A stretch of 64,000 bases of DNA from Paraburkholderia sp. PGU19 (GTDB taxonomy: Bacteria; Pseudomonadota; Gammaproteobacteria; Burkholderiales; Burkholderiaceae). This document shows positions 1 to 11,000 of this stretch, piece after piece. Location of the stretch: contig NZ_AP023182.1 of assembly GCF_013426915.1 (NCBI RefSeq), positions 434,001 to 498,000 of the forward strand. Direction: 5' to 3'. Both the position numbers and the translations under genes were made by a program. The notes beneath the pieces were generated by a model, which saw only the letters and a list, made by a program, of their open reading frames with translations, was not told where the DNA came from and did no database searches. Each line of letters begins with the position of its first letter. The stretch's first letter is position 1.

Positions 1-440
1 TCACGCTGCGTCATCTCGCCCACAAGTGCGGCATCGATCCGGCGCAAGAGCCGTTTCTCGTTTACCCCACGCTTCACTATCAGAACGGCGGCGTCGCGAT
101 CGATAAGCATGGCGCGACGAACGTGCCTGGCCTGTACTGCGCAGGCGAAGTAACGGGCGGCATCCACGGACGCAACCGGTTGATGGGCAACGCGCTGCTC
201 GACATCCTGAGCATGGGACGCCGCGCCGGGGCCAAGGCCGCCGAATTGAAAGGCCGCGTGATGGCGAGCCGCGCCGGGATCGGCCACGTTCACGCGTGGC
301 AGCGGGAACTCACCTTGGCGGAACTGCCGATGCACGTGAAGGCGCCGCAACTCTTTCCCGACTACGCCCACTTCGACCTGCGAGTCGATACCAGCTTGCA
401 CCCGACCGTGCCGGGGCGCGCGGTCGGCAGCATTCGGTGA
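1..440 (+). CDS. FAD-dependent oxidoreductase, C-terminal part (fumarate reductase/SdhA-like flavoprotein family)
   Basis: The frame is open from the left edge (codon phase starts at base 3) to a TGA at 438-440, so only the last 146 codons are present. The segment YPTLHYQNGGVAID followed by VPGLYCAGEVTGGIHGRNRLMGNALLD is the C-terminal FAD-binding signature of the succinate dehydrogenase/fumarate reductase/aspartate oxidase flavoprotein family. The next gene, a NuoF-like protein, starts 19 bases downstream, so the two probably form an NADH-linked flavoprotein complex. The substrate cannot be deduced from this fragment. Confidence 0.8.
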   Translation, partial: TLRHLAHKCGIDPAQEPFLVYPTLHYQNGGVAIDKHGATNVPGLYCAGEVTGGIHGRNRLMGNALLDILSMGRRAGAKAAELKGRVMASRAGIGHVHAWQRELTLAELPMHVKAPQLFPDYAHFDLRVDTSLHPTVPGRAVGSIR

Positions 441-459
441 GACGATCCACGGAGTGCCA

Positions 460-1701
460 ATGAACATGCTCAATCAGACACTTCTTCGCGTCGATAGCTG
501 TGTCGGAGCCGACCTCGATGGCTGGCTTGCGCGCGGCGGCGGCGAGGGGCTGAGCCGGGCGCTGGACGACCCGGCAGCAGTCGTCACGGAAATCGCCGAT
601 GCGGACTTGCGCGGGATGGGCGGAGCCGGCTTCCCGACACATCGAAAATGGGCGCCCGTCGCTGCCGCGCCCGACGGCGACAAGTACATCATTTGCAATG
701 GCAACGAGGACGAACCCGGCACGTTCAAGGATCGCTTTCTGCTGGAGCACACGCCGCATCAGGTGATCGAGGGCGCGCTCATCGCCGCGGTGGCGACCCG
801 CGCCAACCACGTCGTCCTCTACGTGAACCCGCATCAACCAGTGGCCCTCGCGGTCACCCGCGAGGCCGTGCAGCAGTGGCGGGCGCATCGCCTGTTCGCG
901 GCGATCGAGCAGCGGCTCGGCGGCCTGCTGTCGCTTGGTGTCGTGCCCAGTTCCGGTTTGTACATCGGAGGCGAGGAAACAGCCGTCATTGCGAGCGTCG
1001 AAGGCGGTTTTCCATTTCCTCGGCGCAAACCGCCGTTCCCGGCTGAACAGGGCGTCCATGGCGCGCCGACCATCGTCAACAACACGGAGACCCTCGCGCA
1101 CGTACCGGGCATTCTGCGCCACGGCGCGCAGTGGTATCGCAACCTCGGCGAAGGCGACGCCGCCGGAACCAAGCTCTATTCGCTGTCGGGCGACGTTTTG
1201 CGCCCCGGCCTTTACGAACTGCCGATGGGCACCCGCCTCGAAACACTCATCTTCGAGCACGGCGGCGGCATGCTACAGGACAAGGAATTCAAGGCAGTCT
1301 TTACGGGCGGCCCCTCCAACACCCTGCTGACGAGGCGTGATCTCGATGTGGCGCTGGACTTCGATTCGGTGCGGCAACGCCAATCGCGTCTGGGGACAGG
1401 CGCGATGATCGTCGTGTCGGAAGGCACCAGCATTGTCCGCAAGGTTGCCGAGTATGTGAGCTTCTTTGCCCAGGGTTCGTGTGGGCAATGTCCGCCTTGC
1501 AAAGGCGGGACGTTTCAGTTGATGCGTCTTCTCAACCGGCTCGACACGGGTCGTGGCGTGCGCGCCGATCTGGATGCATTGGAGAACCTGTGCCGCATCC
1601 TTCCCGGCAGCGGGCGCTGCGGTCTGATAGACGGCGCAGTGACGGTGGTCGAAAGTTCGATCAACCAGTTCCGGGAGGAATATGAAGCGCTTCTCGCCTA
1701 G
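460..1701 (+). CDS. NuoF-like NADH dehydrogenase subunit (NADH/FMN/4Fe-4S binding)
   Basis: This 413-residue protein resembles the 51-kDa (NuoF) subunit of complex I and related NAD-reducing modules. The N-terminal glycine-rich FMN/NADH loop reads RGMGGAGFPTHRKW (about residue 52), followed by GNEDEPGTFKDR and GGEETAVIASVEG. The C-terminal 4Fe-4S site has SCGQCPPCKGG (about residue 342) and a fourth Cys in GSGRCG. The ATG at 460 is preferred over the GTG at 454 because GGAG at 451-454 is then a well-spaced ribosome site. It stands alone, without other nuo genes, beside a flavoprotein, so it probably passes NADH electrons to or from that protein rather than acting in respiratory complex I (inference). 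Confidence 0.85.
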   Translation: MNMLNQTLLRVDSCVGADLDGWLARGGGEGLSRALDDPAAVVTEIADADLRGMGGAGFPTHRKWAPVAAAPDGDKYIICNGNEDEPGTFKDRFLLEHTPHQVIEGALIAAVATRANHVVLYVNPHQPVALAVTREAVQQWRAHRLFAAIEQRLGGLLSLGVVPSSGLYIGGEETAVIASVEGGFPFPRRKPPFPAEQGVHGAPTIVNNTETLAHVPGILRHGAQWYRNLGEGDAAGTKLYSLSGDVLRPGLYELPMGTRLETLIFEHGGGMLQDKEFKAVFTGGPSNTLLTRRDLDVALDFDSVRQRQSRLGTGAMIVVSEGTSIVRKVAEYVSFFAQGSCGQCPPCKGGTFQLMRLLNRLDTGRGVRADLDALENLCRILPGSGRCGLIDGAVTVVESSINQFREEYEALLA

Positions 1702-1759
1702 CCGGAATCGTCGATTGTCCGGCCGCGCGACGAACAACGATTTTACGGAGCCATAGCCG

Positions 1760-2154
1760 ATGCCTTACTTGCAACTCGATGTGAACGGGCACTATCCGAT
1801 CGAGCAGAAAAAGCTGCTCGCGGCAAAGTTCAGCGAAACGTATGCACACGTAATGTCCGTCGATATCAGGAGAATCAGCGTGGCCATTCGCGAACTCGGC
1901 GAGGGGAGCGTCTGGCGTATTCCGGAGGCCGACGGAGAACCCGTGGCGGTGTCGTTGATGATGCTCGACATCCGGCGAGGACGGCCGCCAGAATTGCGCA
2001 TGCAACTCGCCAAAGCGCTCTGCGCACATTGTGTGGAAATTCTCGGCTTGCAGCAGGACCGGCTCAACGTCGAGTTCACGCAGCACTCGGGCGACGAATG
2101 TATCACCCGGCGCTTGGCGGCTATGGCCCGGAATGGGAGCCGGGGCAGTCGTGA
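1760..2154 (+). CDS. Tautomerase family protein with an apparent 1-base frameshift near the C-terminus
   Basis: The protein begins MPYLQLDVNGHYP, so after Met removal Pro1 is N-terminal, as in 4-oxalocrotonate tautomerase-type enzymes that use Pro1 as general base. Residues up to VEFTQHSGDE look intact. At 2096-2100 (gaatg) one base seems missing: the next frame gives MYHPALGGYGPEWEPGQS and stops at 2152-2154, whereas the original frame runs on to 2359 as antisense of glgX. A decayed relative near 7.2 kb carries the same ending (VEFTQHAGDDMYHP...SPEWEPGQQK) in one frame, which supports the frameshift. It may be a real mutation or a sequencing error. It follows the NuoF-like gene in the same direction and converges on glgX. 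Confidence 0.75.
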
Positions 2155-2166
2155 CACATTGGACGC

Positions 2167-4299
2167 TCAGCCCTCCAGCACGACGACGCTGCGCGCCTGT
2201 ACCTCACAATCCTCAGCCTCCACCGGCCCCTCGTGTGTCGACGCTACGATATCGTCTGGACTATTCCGCGCAGTATCGACGATGCGGTGCCAGCGCCAGT
2301 TGTCGAAAGCGGGCAGCGCGACGCGATGCATCGAGTCGTCCATGTTCAGAATTACATGAAGAGGCGCTTCGCCTTCGGCTTCACCGCCGAGCGTGAAAGC
2401 GAGCAGGCGCGCGCCTCGATCCTGCCAGGCGGGTTCGTGTAGTTGATTACCGTGCCAGGACACGTCCGCGATCGAATGCGACTGCACGGGTTGCCCCGTC
2501 AGAAAGCGTCGCCGACGCAAACTGGGGTGGCGCCTGCGCAGTGCGATCAATTCACGCACGAAGCGCAGCATCGTCGAAGCGCGCGCCGCTGAACTCCAAT
2601 CGAACCACGAAAGCGGATTGTCCTGGCAATAGCAGTTGTTATTGCCACGCTGACTGCGAAGTGCCTCGTCTCCAGCAAGCAACATTGGCACGCCCTGACT
2701 AAGAAACAGAATGGCCATCATGTTGCGGGCTTGCTGGCCGCGCAACTGAACGATATCGGCATTGTCCGTATCGCCCTCTGCACCACAATTCCACGACAGA
2801 TTGTCATTGCTGCCGTCGCGGTTATCGTCCCCATTCGCCTCGTTATGCTTGCCGTTGTAGCTCACAAGGTCGTGCAAAGTGAATCCATCGTGACACGTGA
2901 CGAAGTTGACACTATTGGCCGGCAACCTGCCATCGTCCGCGTAAAGATCTGCGCTGCCGGCGATGCAGGTAGCGACCTCGCCGATCATCCCGGCATCGCC
3001 GCGCACGAAGCGTCGGATCACGTCGCGGTAGCGCCCGTTCCACTCCGCCCACGCCATGCCCGGAAACGCACCGACATGGTAGAGACCGCCTGCATCCCAC
3101 GCTTCCGCAATCAGCGGAACCCGCGAGAGGATGCGCGAAGACTCGATCGCCCACGGCAAGGGTGGATCGACCATCAATGCGCCATGCCTGTCACGGGCAA
3201 AAACGCTGGCGAGATCGAATCTGAATCCGTCGACGCCCAGTTCTTCGACCCAATATTCGAGGCAATGGACAATAAAGGCGGTGACCAGTGGATGGTTGCA
3301 GTTCACCGTATTTCCACAGCCCGTGTAGTCGAGGTAGCGGCGTTCATCGTCCGGGTCATGCTGATAGAAGATGTCGTTCGCAAACCCCTTGAAGTTGATC
3401 ACAGGCCCCGATTCGCCGGCTTCCGCGGTGTGATTGAAGACCACATCGAGCAACACCCTGATACCTGCAGCATGCAGGGCATCCGTCAGCGCGCGAAACT
3501 CGCCCGGGGCGTGAGCAGGATCGACGCAATAGGCCGGATGCGGACTGTAGAAGCTATGCGTGCTGTAGCCCCAATAATTTGACAAGCCGAGCGCAGCCAC
3601 CGCAGGCGGAACATCCTGCTCATCGAAAGCCATGACAGGCAGCAGTTCGACATGTGTGACGCACAGTTCTTGCAGATACGGAATCTTCTCTATCAACCCG
3701 GCAAAGGTCCCTGGATGCTGCACACCGCTCGACGGGTGTCGTGTGAAGCCGCCGACATGAAGCTCATAGATGACCGCGCCATCGAGGCTATGTGCGTCCG
3801 GCGAGTCGCATGAAGTGCCCCCTTCGACGACGATTGCGCGAGGCACGCCCTGGTGCTCCATGTCGTTCGGCGCGTCGACCGCCATGCGCCGATCCCACAG
3901 GACGTCGCTCACGGCGCGCGCAAACGGATCGAGGAGTTCGCGACGGGCATCGCACGCGTGATGGGAGCGTTGCATGTCAACGGATCGATTGACCCGCCAC
4001 GTGTAGCAGACGTGCACGGGGAGCCCTTCGATGAACACGTGCCAGTAGAAGAAAGTTCGATTGTGTTCGGGCGTGAGCGTAACGGTCTGAAACGGCGCCG
4101 GGCTATCGGGTAGCGCGTACAGGAGCAGTTCGACGCTCGATGCGTCGCGGCAAAATACGCAAAAGTTCACGCCCCCGGCAAGAGCGGTCGCGCCAGGCGG
4201 AAACCGCGATCCGGCGCCGACGCGGTAGCACGGAAGCGCCCCGGCGTCAGCCTTGATCGAGGGCGATTCGCACCGGCGAGATTTTCCAGATTCGCTCAC
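2167..4299 (-). CDS. glgX: Glycogen debranching enzyme GlgX-like (GH13 isoamylase type)
   Basis: The protein hydrolyses alpha-1,6 branches of glycogen after phosphorylase trimming. An N-terminal CBM48-like part ([25 protein letters not shown]) is followed by the GH13 barrel: [20 protein letters not shown] (nucleophile Asp), [10 protein letters not shown] (acid/base Glu) and [18 protein letters not shown] (third Asp), then the isoamylase stretch [18 protein letters not shown]. The start is uncertain. The frame is open up to an ATG at 4407, but that part overlaps a glgP remnant read in other frames. The GTG at 4299 is the last start codon before the conserved domain, and neither has a clear ribosome site. 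It lies directly downstream of the glgP remnant. Confidence 0.85.
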   Translation of the reverse strand: MSESGKSRRCESPSIKADAGALPCYRVGAGSRFPPGATALAGGVNFCVFCRDASSVELLLYALPDSPAPFQTVTLTPEHNRTFFYWHVFIEGLPVHVCYTWRVNRSVDMQRSHHACDARRELLDPFARAVSDVLWDRRMAVDAPNDMEHQGVPRAIVVEGGTSCDSPDAHSLDGAVIYELHVGGFTRHPSSGVQHPGTFAGLIEKIPYLQELCVTHVELLPVMAFDEQDVPPAVAALGLSNYWGYSTHSFYSPHPAYCVDPAHAPGEFRALTDALHAAGIRVLLDVVFNHTAEAGESGPVINFKGFANDIFYQHDPDDERRYLDYTGCGNTVNCNHPLVTAFIVHCLEYWVEELGVDGFRFDLASVFARDRHGALMVDPPLPWAIESSRILSRVPLIAEAWDAGGLYHVGAFPGMAWAEWNGRYRDVIRRFVRGDAGMIGEVATCIAGSADLYADDGRLPANSVNFVTCHDGFTLHDLVSYNGKHNEANGDDNRDGSNDNLSWNCGAEGDTDNADIVQLRGQQARNMMAILFLSQGVPMLLAGDEALRSQRGNNNCYCQDNPLSWFDWSSAARASTMLRFVRELIALRRRHPSLRRRRFLTGQPVQSHSIADVSWHGNQLHEPAWQDRGARLLAFTLGGEAEGEAPLHVILNMDDSMHRVALPAFDNWRWHRIVDTARNSPDDIVASTHEGPVEAEDCEVQARSVVVLEG

Positions 4300-4466
4300 A
4301 GTATTCGCCAATCGCGCGATCCGACGAGAACTTCCCCGAGCGCGCCGTGTTAAGGATCGACATCCGCATCCGAGCAGACGCAACATGTCCTGCAACGAGC
4401 AGGACATGAAGAAGTACTGCTGGGCGAGGGGGAGCCGCTTGCCGGCCTCGGATTCGTCGCTTTAAG
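4247..4466 (-). pseudogene. glgP: Glycogen phosphorylase remnant with large internal deletion
   Basis: On the minus strand [18 protein letters not shown] continuing into [11 protein letters not shown] matches the mid-region phosphorylase motif (QQYFF.SCSLQD). A frame shift later [19 protein letters not shown] and [14 protein letters not shown] match the extreme C-terminus of glycogen phosphorylase, ending in TGA at 4247-4249. In the family these motifs lie roughly 500 residues apart, so most of the gene has been deleted, and a TAA sits just upstream of the first motif. What remains is about 220 bp overlapping the presumed 5' end of glgX. This suggests an ancestral glgP-glgX operon. Confidence 0.75.
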
Positions 4467-4480
4467 TCGGCTCCCTGGCG

Positions 4481-6880
4481 TTACTCAGGCCACACCCAGT
4501 CAGTAATCTCGGCGCGATCCATTCCGTGTGTATGCGCATATTCCAGATTACTGATGATGGCGTTCTTCATGTCTTCCCGCAGATGCGCGGTGCGCGCCTG
4601 CAATCGCGGCACGCGGTCGAGTACGTCGATCACCAGGTTGAAACGGTCGACCTGATTGAGAATGGCCAGTTCGAGCGGCGTATTGATGTTGCCCTTCTCC
4701 TTGTAACCACGCACGTGGATATTTTCGTGATTGCGAAAGCGATATGCGAGCTTATGGATCAGCCACGGATAGCCGTGGAAATTGAAGATGACCGGCTTGT
4801 CGACGGTAAACAGACTGTCGAATTCGCGTGCAGTCGATCCGTGGGGATGTTCGCTGGCCGGCTGCATCCTGAACAGGTCGACCACGTTCACAAACCGCAG
4901 TTTCAGTTCCGGCAAACGCTCACGCAGGATAGCCGTGGCCGCCAGCGCTTCCTGTGTCGCTACATCGCCGCACGAGGCCATCACGACATCGGGCTCCACG
5001 TCTTCATCGTTGCTCGCGCGCCGCCAGACGCCCATGCCTTTCGCACAGTGCACGATCGCTTCGTCGATCGTGGTGAACTGCAGGTGCTTCTGCTTGTCAG
5101 CCACGATCACGTTGATGCAGTCGGTGGAGCGCAGACATTCGTTGGCCACGACCAGAAGCGTGTTGGCGTCGGGCGGAAGATAGACGCGCGTGACAGACGG
5201 GCTTTTGTTCGTGACGAGATCGATGAAGCCGGGGTCCTGATGCGAGAAACCGTTATGATCCTGCCGCCATACGGTCGACGACAGCAGAATGTTCTGCGAC
5301 GCCACCGATGCCCGCCACGGCACATGATTCTTGCTGATGTCCAGCCATTTTGCATGCTGGTTGAACATCGAATCGATCACATGGGCGAATGCCTCGTAGG
5401 TATGAAAGAAGCCGTGCCGCCCCGACAGCAGATAGCCCTCCAGCCAGCCCATCAGCGTATGCTCGGAGAGTATTTCCATGACGCGGCCATCACGCGCCAG
5501 TTCGCCACCGTCCTCGTCCTCGGGCAACATGTCGGCCATCCAGATCTTCTTGCTGACCTCGTAGACGGCCTGCAGACGATTCGATGCCGTCTCGTCCGGT
5601 CCGAACACGCGAAACGTGTTCATGTTCTCCCGCATCGTGTCGCGCAGGAACTCGCCAAGGGGATGCGTGTTCTCACGTAACACCCGTCCTGCATGCGTGA
5701 CGTCTACCGCATAGTTGCGGAAATCCGGCAGTTTCAGCTCTCTGCGCAAGACGCCGCCATTCGCATGCGGATTCGCGCTCATCCGCTGCCGCCCGTCTGG
5801 TGCCAGCGCTCTCAGTTCGGGAATGAGGCGTCCGCTCGAATCGAACAGTTCCTCCGGCTTGTAGCTGCGCAGCCAGTTGTCCAGAAGCGCGAGATTCTCG
5901 GAATTGCCGCGCACGTCGGAAAACGGCACCTGGTGCGAGCGCCACGTGCCTTCCACTTTGTGCCCCCTGATCTCCTTCGGACCGGTCCAGCCCTTGGGCG
6001 TACGCAGCACGATCATTGGCCATCTCGGCCGTTCGACCTCGCCGCCTTCGCGCGCCTTCGTTTGAATCGCGCGAATCTCGCTGACGATGGTGTCGAGTGT
6101 GGTGGCCATCGCCCGGTGCATTTCGGCTGGGTCCGATCCCTCGACGAAATATGGCTTGTAGCCATAACCGACGAATAGCGCCTCAAGTTCTTCATGACTG
6201 ATGCGGGCAAGCACCGTCGGGTTGGCGATCTTGTAGCCATTCAGATTAAGAATCGGCAGCACGGCGCCGTCGCGTGCGGGATTAATGAACTTGTTCGAAT
6301 GCCACGCGGTTGCAAGCGGCCCTGTTTCAGCTTCGCCGTCGCCCACCACACACGCGACGATGAGATCCGGGTTATCCAGCGCCGCGCCGTAAGCATGCGA
6401 CAGGCTATAACCCAGTTCACCACCTTCGTGAATGGAACCAGGGGTTTCCGGAGTCACATGGGAGCCGATATGGCCTGGAAATGAAAACTGCTTGAAAAAC
6501 TTCTGCATGCCTTCGACGTCTTCACTCTTGTCCGGATAGACCTCCGAATAGGTGCCTTCAAGGTAGGCTGGGCCAAGCACACCTGGCGCGCCATGCCCGG
6601 GGCCCGCCATAAAAATCACATTCAGTCCGTCACGCCTGATCACGCGATTTAGATGCGCCCATACGAACGACAGCGCCGGGCTCGCGCCCCAATGCCCTAA
6701 CAGCCGCTGCTTCACGTGTTCGGGTTTGAGAGGCTCGCGCAGGAGCGGGTTGTCGATGAGATAGATCATTCCGACCGACAGGAAGTTACACGCTCGCCAC
6801 CAGGCGTCGATCAGTCGTAGTTCGTTTGTGTCCAGGGTCGCTGTCTGCCGTGAAATGTCCGAAGCGGAATGCTTGCTCAT
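4481..6880 (-). CDS. xfp: Xylulose-5-phosphate/fructose-6-phosphate phosphoketolase
   Basis: This 799-residue thiamine-diphosphate enzyme splits xylulose-5-P (and often fructose-6-P) with phosphate into acetyl-phosphate and a triose/tetrose phosphate. The length is normal for the family. Diagnostic segments are [40 protein letters not shown], the ThDP motif [20 protein letters not shown]...[11 protein letters not shown], and [24 protein letters not shown]. It starts at ATG 6880 after a GGAG-type site. It neighbours glycogen-degrading genes and, 1.2 kb away on the other strand, a glucose PTS, suggesting a carbohydrate module on this replicon. Confidence 0.95.
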   Translation of the reverse strand: MSKHSASDISRQTATLDTNELRLIDAWWRACNFLSVGMIYLIDNPLLREPLKPEHVKQRLLGHWGASPALSFVWAHLNRVIRRDGLNVIFMAGPGHGAPGVLGPAYLEGTYSEVYPDKSEDVEGMQKFFKQFSFPGHIGSHVTPETPGSIHEGGELGYSLSHAYGAALDNPDLIVACVVGDGEAETGPLATAWHSNKFINPARDGAVLPILNLNGYKIANPTVLARISHEELEALFVGYGYKPYFVEGSDPAEMHRAMATTLDTIVSEIRAIQTKAREGGEVERPRWPMIVLRTPKGWTGPKEIRGHKVEGTWRSHQVPFSDVRGNSENLALLDNWLRSYKPEELFDSSGRLIPELRALAPDGRQRMSANPHANGGVLRRELKLPDFRNYAVDVTHAGRVLRENTHPLGEFLRDTMRENMNTFRVFGPDETASNRLQAVYEVSKKIWMADMLPEDEDGGELARDGRVMEILSEHTLMGWLEGYLLSGRHGFFHTYEAFAHVIDSMFNQHAKWLDISKNHVPWRASVASQNILLSSTVWRQDHNGFSHQDPGFIDLVTNKSPSVTRVYLPPDANTLLVVANECLRSTDCINVIVADKQKHLQFTTIDEAIVHCAKGMGVWRRASNDEDVEPDVVMASCGDVATQEALAATAILRERLPELKLRFVNVVDLFRMQPASEHPHGSTAREFDSLFTVDKPVIFNFHGYPWLIHKLAYRFRNHENIHVRGYKEKGNINTPLELAILNQVDRFNLVIDVLDRVPRLQARTAHLREDMKNAIISNLEYAHTHGMDRAEITDWVWPE

Positions 6881-7099
6881 TTCGACGTCTCCTGACCGTT
6901 GCGGTGCAACGGCAATGAAATGTGGAAAGCCTTGAATGCGCGGAGCCGGCGCCTGTTCGGATCTGGCGCCTTTGAGTAGTCTCCATTGCCAGCATCTCTT
7001 TGCGAGGCGGCAAGACCGTAAAGCCAGAATACGTTACCGGGAACGTATTTCAAGTGCTACCGCAATGGCCATCTGGGTGTCCCGGCCGCGCTGCTACTT

Positions 7100-7289
7100 C
7101 AACTGACGCCACATACTGATCCACCGATTGTGAAACAGTAGGGGCGACCGTTTCAATTTCGTGTGCTCGGCGTCCCGTTGAAGCAAAACGCGACTCAATG
7201 TTGAATTCACCCAGCACGCGGGTGATGATATGTACCACCCAACAATGGACGGTTAGAGCCCGGAATGGGAGCCGGGCCAGCAAAAATAG
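7100..7289 (+). pseudogene. Decayed second tautomerase copy
   Basis: In the frame of base 7200 the sequence reads LNVEFTQHAGDDMYHPTMDG, a TAG at 7254-7256, then SPEWEPGQQK and a TAG at 7287-7289. This matches the C-terminus of the tautomerase at 1.8-2.15 kb. Upstream, weaker matches (LLQL.P..., then VLGVPLKQ in another frame) suggest an N-terminal scrap with an internal deletion and a frameshift. The left boundary is approximate. Confidence 0.6.
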
Positions 7290-7408
7290 CGCACGTATGG
7301 CTGCCTCATTGTGTTGCGCCTGCGAGTCAGGCGCGGTACGAGGTTATTACGTTGCTGGCTAATTCATCGGTGTCGTTGTCAACACGAATCTGATAGAACG
7401 GACATGAC

Positions 7409-7630
7409 ATGCAAAATTGGACTTATGACGAACTGACGCACGCTGCAGAGACTGAGATCAAACGTCAGATCGACAAGGCGAATACGACCTCGGACATAGA
7501 ACTCCGAAAACGGCATGAATATGCGTTCGGCGTGTACCTCGCCTGGGAAGCGATACTGCGCCTTCACCCGGCGGAACGGCACGATGAGGATGCACAAAGG
7601 TTGCGGCAACTGACGGGCGCCGGTCGTTGA
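7409..7630 (+). CDS. Small hypothetical protein (73 aa)
   Basis: A short charged, probably helical protein beginning MQNWTYDELTHAAETEIKRQID, with no signal peptide, membrane segment or Cys. The ATG at 7409 follows a weak purine stretch. Composition is protein-like rather than antisense. It stands alone between the decayed tautomerase and the PTS operon, in the same direction as the latter. No function can be assigned. Confidence 0.55.
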   Translation: MQNWTYDELTHAAETEIKRQIDKANTTSDIELRKRHEYAFGVYLAWEAILRLHPAERHDEDAQRLRQLTGAGR

Positions 7631-8070
7631 TCAGGGCTCGAATCGTCGTTCCGCCACGGTCCGGCCAATGAAAAAGTGACCAGCATTGCTGGCGCTTCAG
7701 ATGCCCGCGTGTCGTTGAACTGTCGCTGGTGTCGACGGGGAAATCACCTTGATGGCGATTGGCACGCCCGCGTTTCTATTTCTGGAATCAAGCCAGTGAT
7801 TCTGGACGAATTCGCAACAGTCCCCCGCGCTCCATTCAATTCGCAAGCTGACACACGACGTCACGCCTGGAATCATTCGGTTAGCGAATCGTCAAGTGGT
7901 TGCCTATGATTGAATTCCAGGCTCAAAGCCCTCATAGCCCACACGTCAGGCGCCTCCCTGGACGGCGTTGAGCGGTATCGATGACCCCGGAGCTTGTGCA
8001 CTTCCGCGCCAGCTCATATCGGGTTATCCAATCGCTTCGGTCTCGCATCAATGTCAAAGGAGTCGTGCAG
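7631..8070. other. Intergenic region upstream of the PTS operon
   Basis: No convincing gene is seen in these 440 bases. The region should hold the promoter of the PTS genes. Imperfect inverted repeats around ctggaatca (7868) and tgaattccag (7911) are possible operator halves, but I could not identify -35/-10 boxes with confidence. AAAGGAG at 8056-8062 is the ribosome site of the next gene. Confidence 0.4.
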
Positions 8071-11000
8071 ATGAATGCTCCAGAGCGTGCGGTGCTTATT
8101 GAGTTGATCGCACCACTCTCCGGCGTGCTGGTACCCATCGACTCGGTGCCGGACCCGGTTTTCGCGCAAAAGATGGTGGGCGACGGCATCTCGCTCGACC
8201 CGACGTCAAACGAACTGCTCGCCCCGGCGGCCGGGACCGTCACGCTGCTCCACGCAGCTCACCATGCAGTGACGATCAAGGCAGACAGCGGGCTCGAAAT
8301 CCTGATGCACATCGGCATCGACACCGTCAGCCTCAAAGGCGAGGGCTTCACTCCGCTCGTCGCACAAGGCGACCGCGTTGCGGCCGGCCAGCCGATGATC
8401 CGTTTCGACACTGATCTTGTCGCGCGCAAGGCGCGCAGTCTGCTCACCCAGATCATCGTCATCAATAGCGATCGAGTCCAGCAGTTGAAACGGCACACGG
8501 GCGTCGTCGTGGCCGGCCGAAGCGTGCTGCTCGAAGTCGAACTCAAGCAGCCCGGCTCCGCGAGTTTCGGACTCGTCCAACTCCATGCGCCAGTCTCGGG
8601 CGTCATGGTGCCGCTCGAAACCATTCCCGATCCCGTCTTTTCACAGAAGATGGTCGGTGACGGCGTGTCGATCGACCCGATCTCCACTGAGTTGCTCGCC
8701 CCGCTTCCCGGCAAGGTTACGCAATTGCACAGCGCTGGGCATGCTGTAACGATCACCGCGGACAACGGGCTCGAAGTGCTGCTGCACATTGGGCTCGATA
8801 CCGTATTGCTGCGCGGCGAAGGCTTCACTCCGTTGGTCAAGGAAGGCGACAGCGTCGTATTGGACCAACCGCTGATCCGTTTCGATCCTGTCGTCGTCGG
8901 CGCCAAAGCGGTGAGCCTGCTGACCCAGATGGTGATCGCTAACGGCGATCTCGTGACTCGCTACTTGCCCGCAAAGGGCCTCGTCACTGCAGGCGTCGAT
9001 ACTGCACTCTCCGTCGAACTGGCAGGCGGCGCGCCCAAGGAGGTGATCGTGGGCGCGTCGTCGGTCTACTCCGACGAAGTCACGCTGCCCAATCCCGCTG
9101 GGCTGCATGCTCGGCCCGCCGCCGTATTCGCTGCCGAGGCGAAGAAGTACACGTCCGATATCCGTTTGCTGCGCGGCAGCGACACGGCTAATGCCAAGTC
9201 GGTCGTGTCGATCATGGTGCTTGCGACAAAGTTCGGTGACAAGGTCCGTGTTCAGGCCACGGGCCCCGACGCGGGCGAAGCGACCGGCAAGCTCGCGCAC
9301 CTGCTTGCCGAAGGTTCGGGCGAGAAGCCCGGCGACGCGCCCGCGCCCGCAGCCGACGCGCCTGTCGCCACACCCGTTGTCGCCGAAGTGCGCGCGGCAC
9401 CCGCCAACGCCAATGAACTGACGGGCGTGTCCGCGTCGCCCGGACTCGCAGTCGGCAAGATCGTGCAGTTCCGGCATGAAGTCATCGACGTGAAGGAGAC
9501 GGGCGAGTCGCCACAGCGTGAACGTGCGCAACTGGAATCCGCACGGCATGAGGCGCGTCAGCAGATCGAAGCGCTCAAGTCCAGGCTCACCGATCCGTCG
9601 AAGAAGCAGATTCTCGATGCCCACCTCGAACTGCTCGACGATCCTGATCTCAACGACCTGGCGATCGGCAGCATCAGCGAAGGCAAGAGCGCGGGATTCG
9701 CGTGGCGCGACGCTTTCCAGAAGCAGGCCGCCACGCTCGAGAAGCTCGACAATCCGCTCTTGCGTGAACGCGCCGGCGACATCCGCGACGTCGGAAGGCG
9801 TGTGCTGGGGCTGCTTGCAGGCGTCCGGCAGACGCAGATCGAAGTGCCTGGCGACTCCATCCTGATCGCCGAAGAACTGTCGCCGTCGGATACCGCGTCG
9901 CTGGATCGCAGCAAGGTGCTCGGCTTCTGCACGACGACGGGCGGCGCCACCAGCCACGTGGCAATCCTTGCGCGCTCGCTCGCCATTCCCGCCATCTGCG
10001 GCATCGACGAAGCCGCACTGCAACTCGCCGATGGAACGCTCGTCGTACTCGACGGCTCGCATGGAAGCTTGAGATGCGACCCGGACGCCAAAGATCTCGC
10101 GAAGGCACGCGAACGCATCGAACGCCAAACGGCGAGGCGCAAGGAAGAAAAGCTCGCCGCAGTCAGGCTCGCCGCGACGTCGGACGGCCACCGCGTCGAA
10201 GTCGTCGCGAACATCCGCAACGCCCAGGAAGCGCGCGATGCAGTCGCGGCGGGCGCCGAAGGCGTGGGACTCCTGCGCTCGGAATTCCTGTTCGACGATC
10301 GCGACACCGCGCCGTCCGAGGACGAACAGGCGGCCGAATATTGCGCCGTCGCCGAGGCGCTCGGCCCGGAGCGCCCACTCGTGATCCGCACGCTCGACGT
10401 AGGCGGCGACAAGCCGCTCTCCTATATGCCGTTGCCCCGGGAAGACAACCCCTTCCTCGGGCTGCGCGGCGTGCGGGTGAGCCTCGACCGTCCGGACATC
10501 TTCCGCACGCAGCTACGCGCCATTCTGCGCACGGCCACTATCGGCAACCTGCACGTGATGTTCCCGATGGTCACGACTATCGACGAAGTACTCGCGGCAA
10601 AGAAGATACTGTTCGAGGAGGCGGGCGATCAGGCGCGCGGCGTCAAGGTCGGCGTCATGATCGAAGTGCCTGCTGCCGCGCTGATTGCTGGGCAGCTCGC
10701 GCGCGAAGTCGACTTTTTCTCGATCGGCACCAACGATCTGACGCAATACACGCTAGCGATGGATCGAGGGCATCCGAAGCTCGCCAGGCAAGCCGATGCG
10801 CTTCACCCGGCCGTGCTGCGTCTGATCGGCATGACGGTCGACGGCGCGCACGAACACGGCAAATGGGTGGGCGTGTGCGGCGGGATCGCCTCCGATGCGA
10901 TGGCCGTTCCCGTACTCGTGGGCCTCGGCGTCGACGAGCTTTCAGTCAGCGTTCCTGCTGTCGGTTCAATCAAGGCCCAACTGGCGCGCGTGACCATGGA

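Noticed and set aside
2155..2359. Apparent C-terminal extension of the tautomerase
   Set aside because: It results from the single-base shift at about 2098 and overlaps the glgX 3' end in antisense; the family C-terminus is found in the next frame.
4526..5680. 384-codon plus-strand frame opposite the phosphoketolase
   Set aside because: Antisense shadow of a well-conserved enzyme gene.
8641..10191. Long minus-strand reading frame of 516 codons inside the PTS gene
   Set aside because: It is the antisense of the fused PTS protein, Arg/His-rich and without any domain; high GC codon bias creates such shadows.
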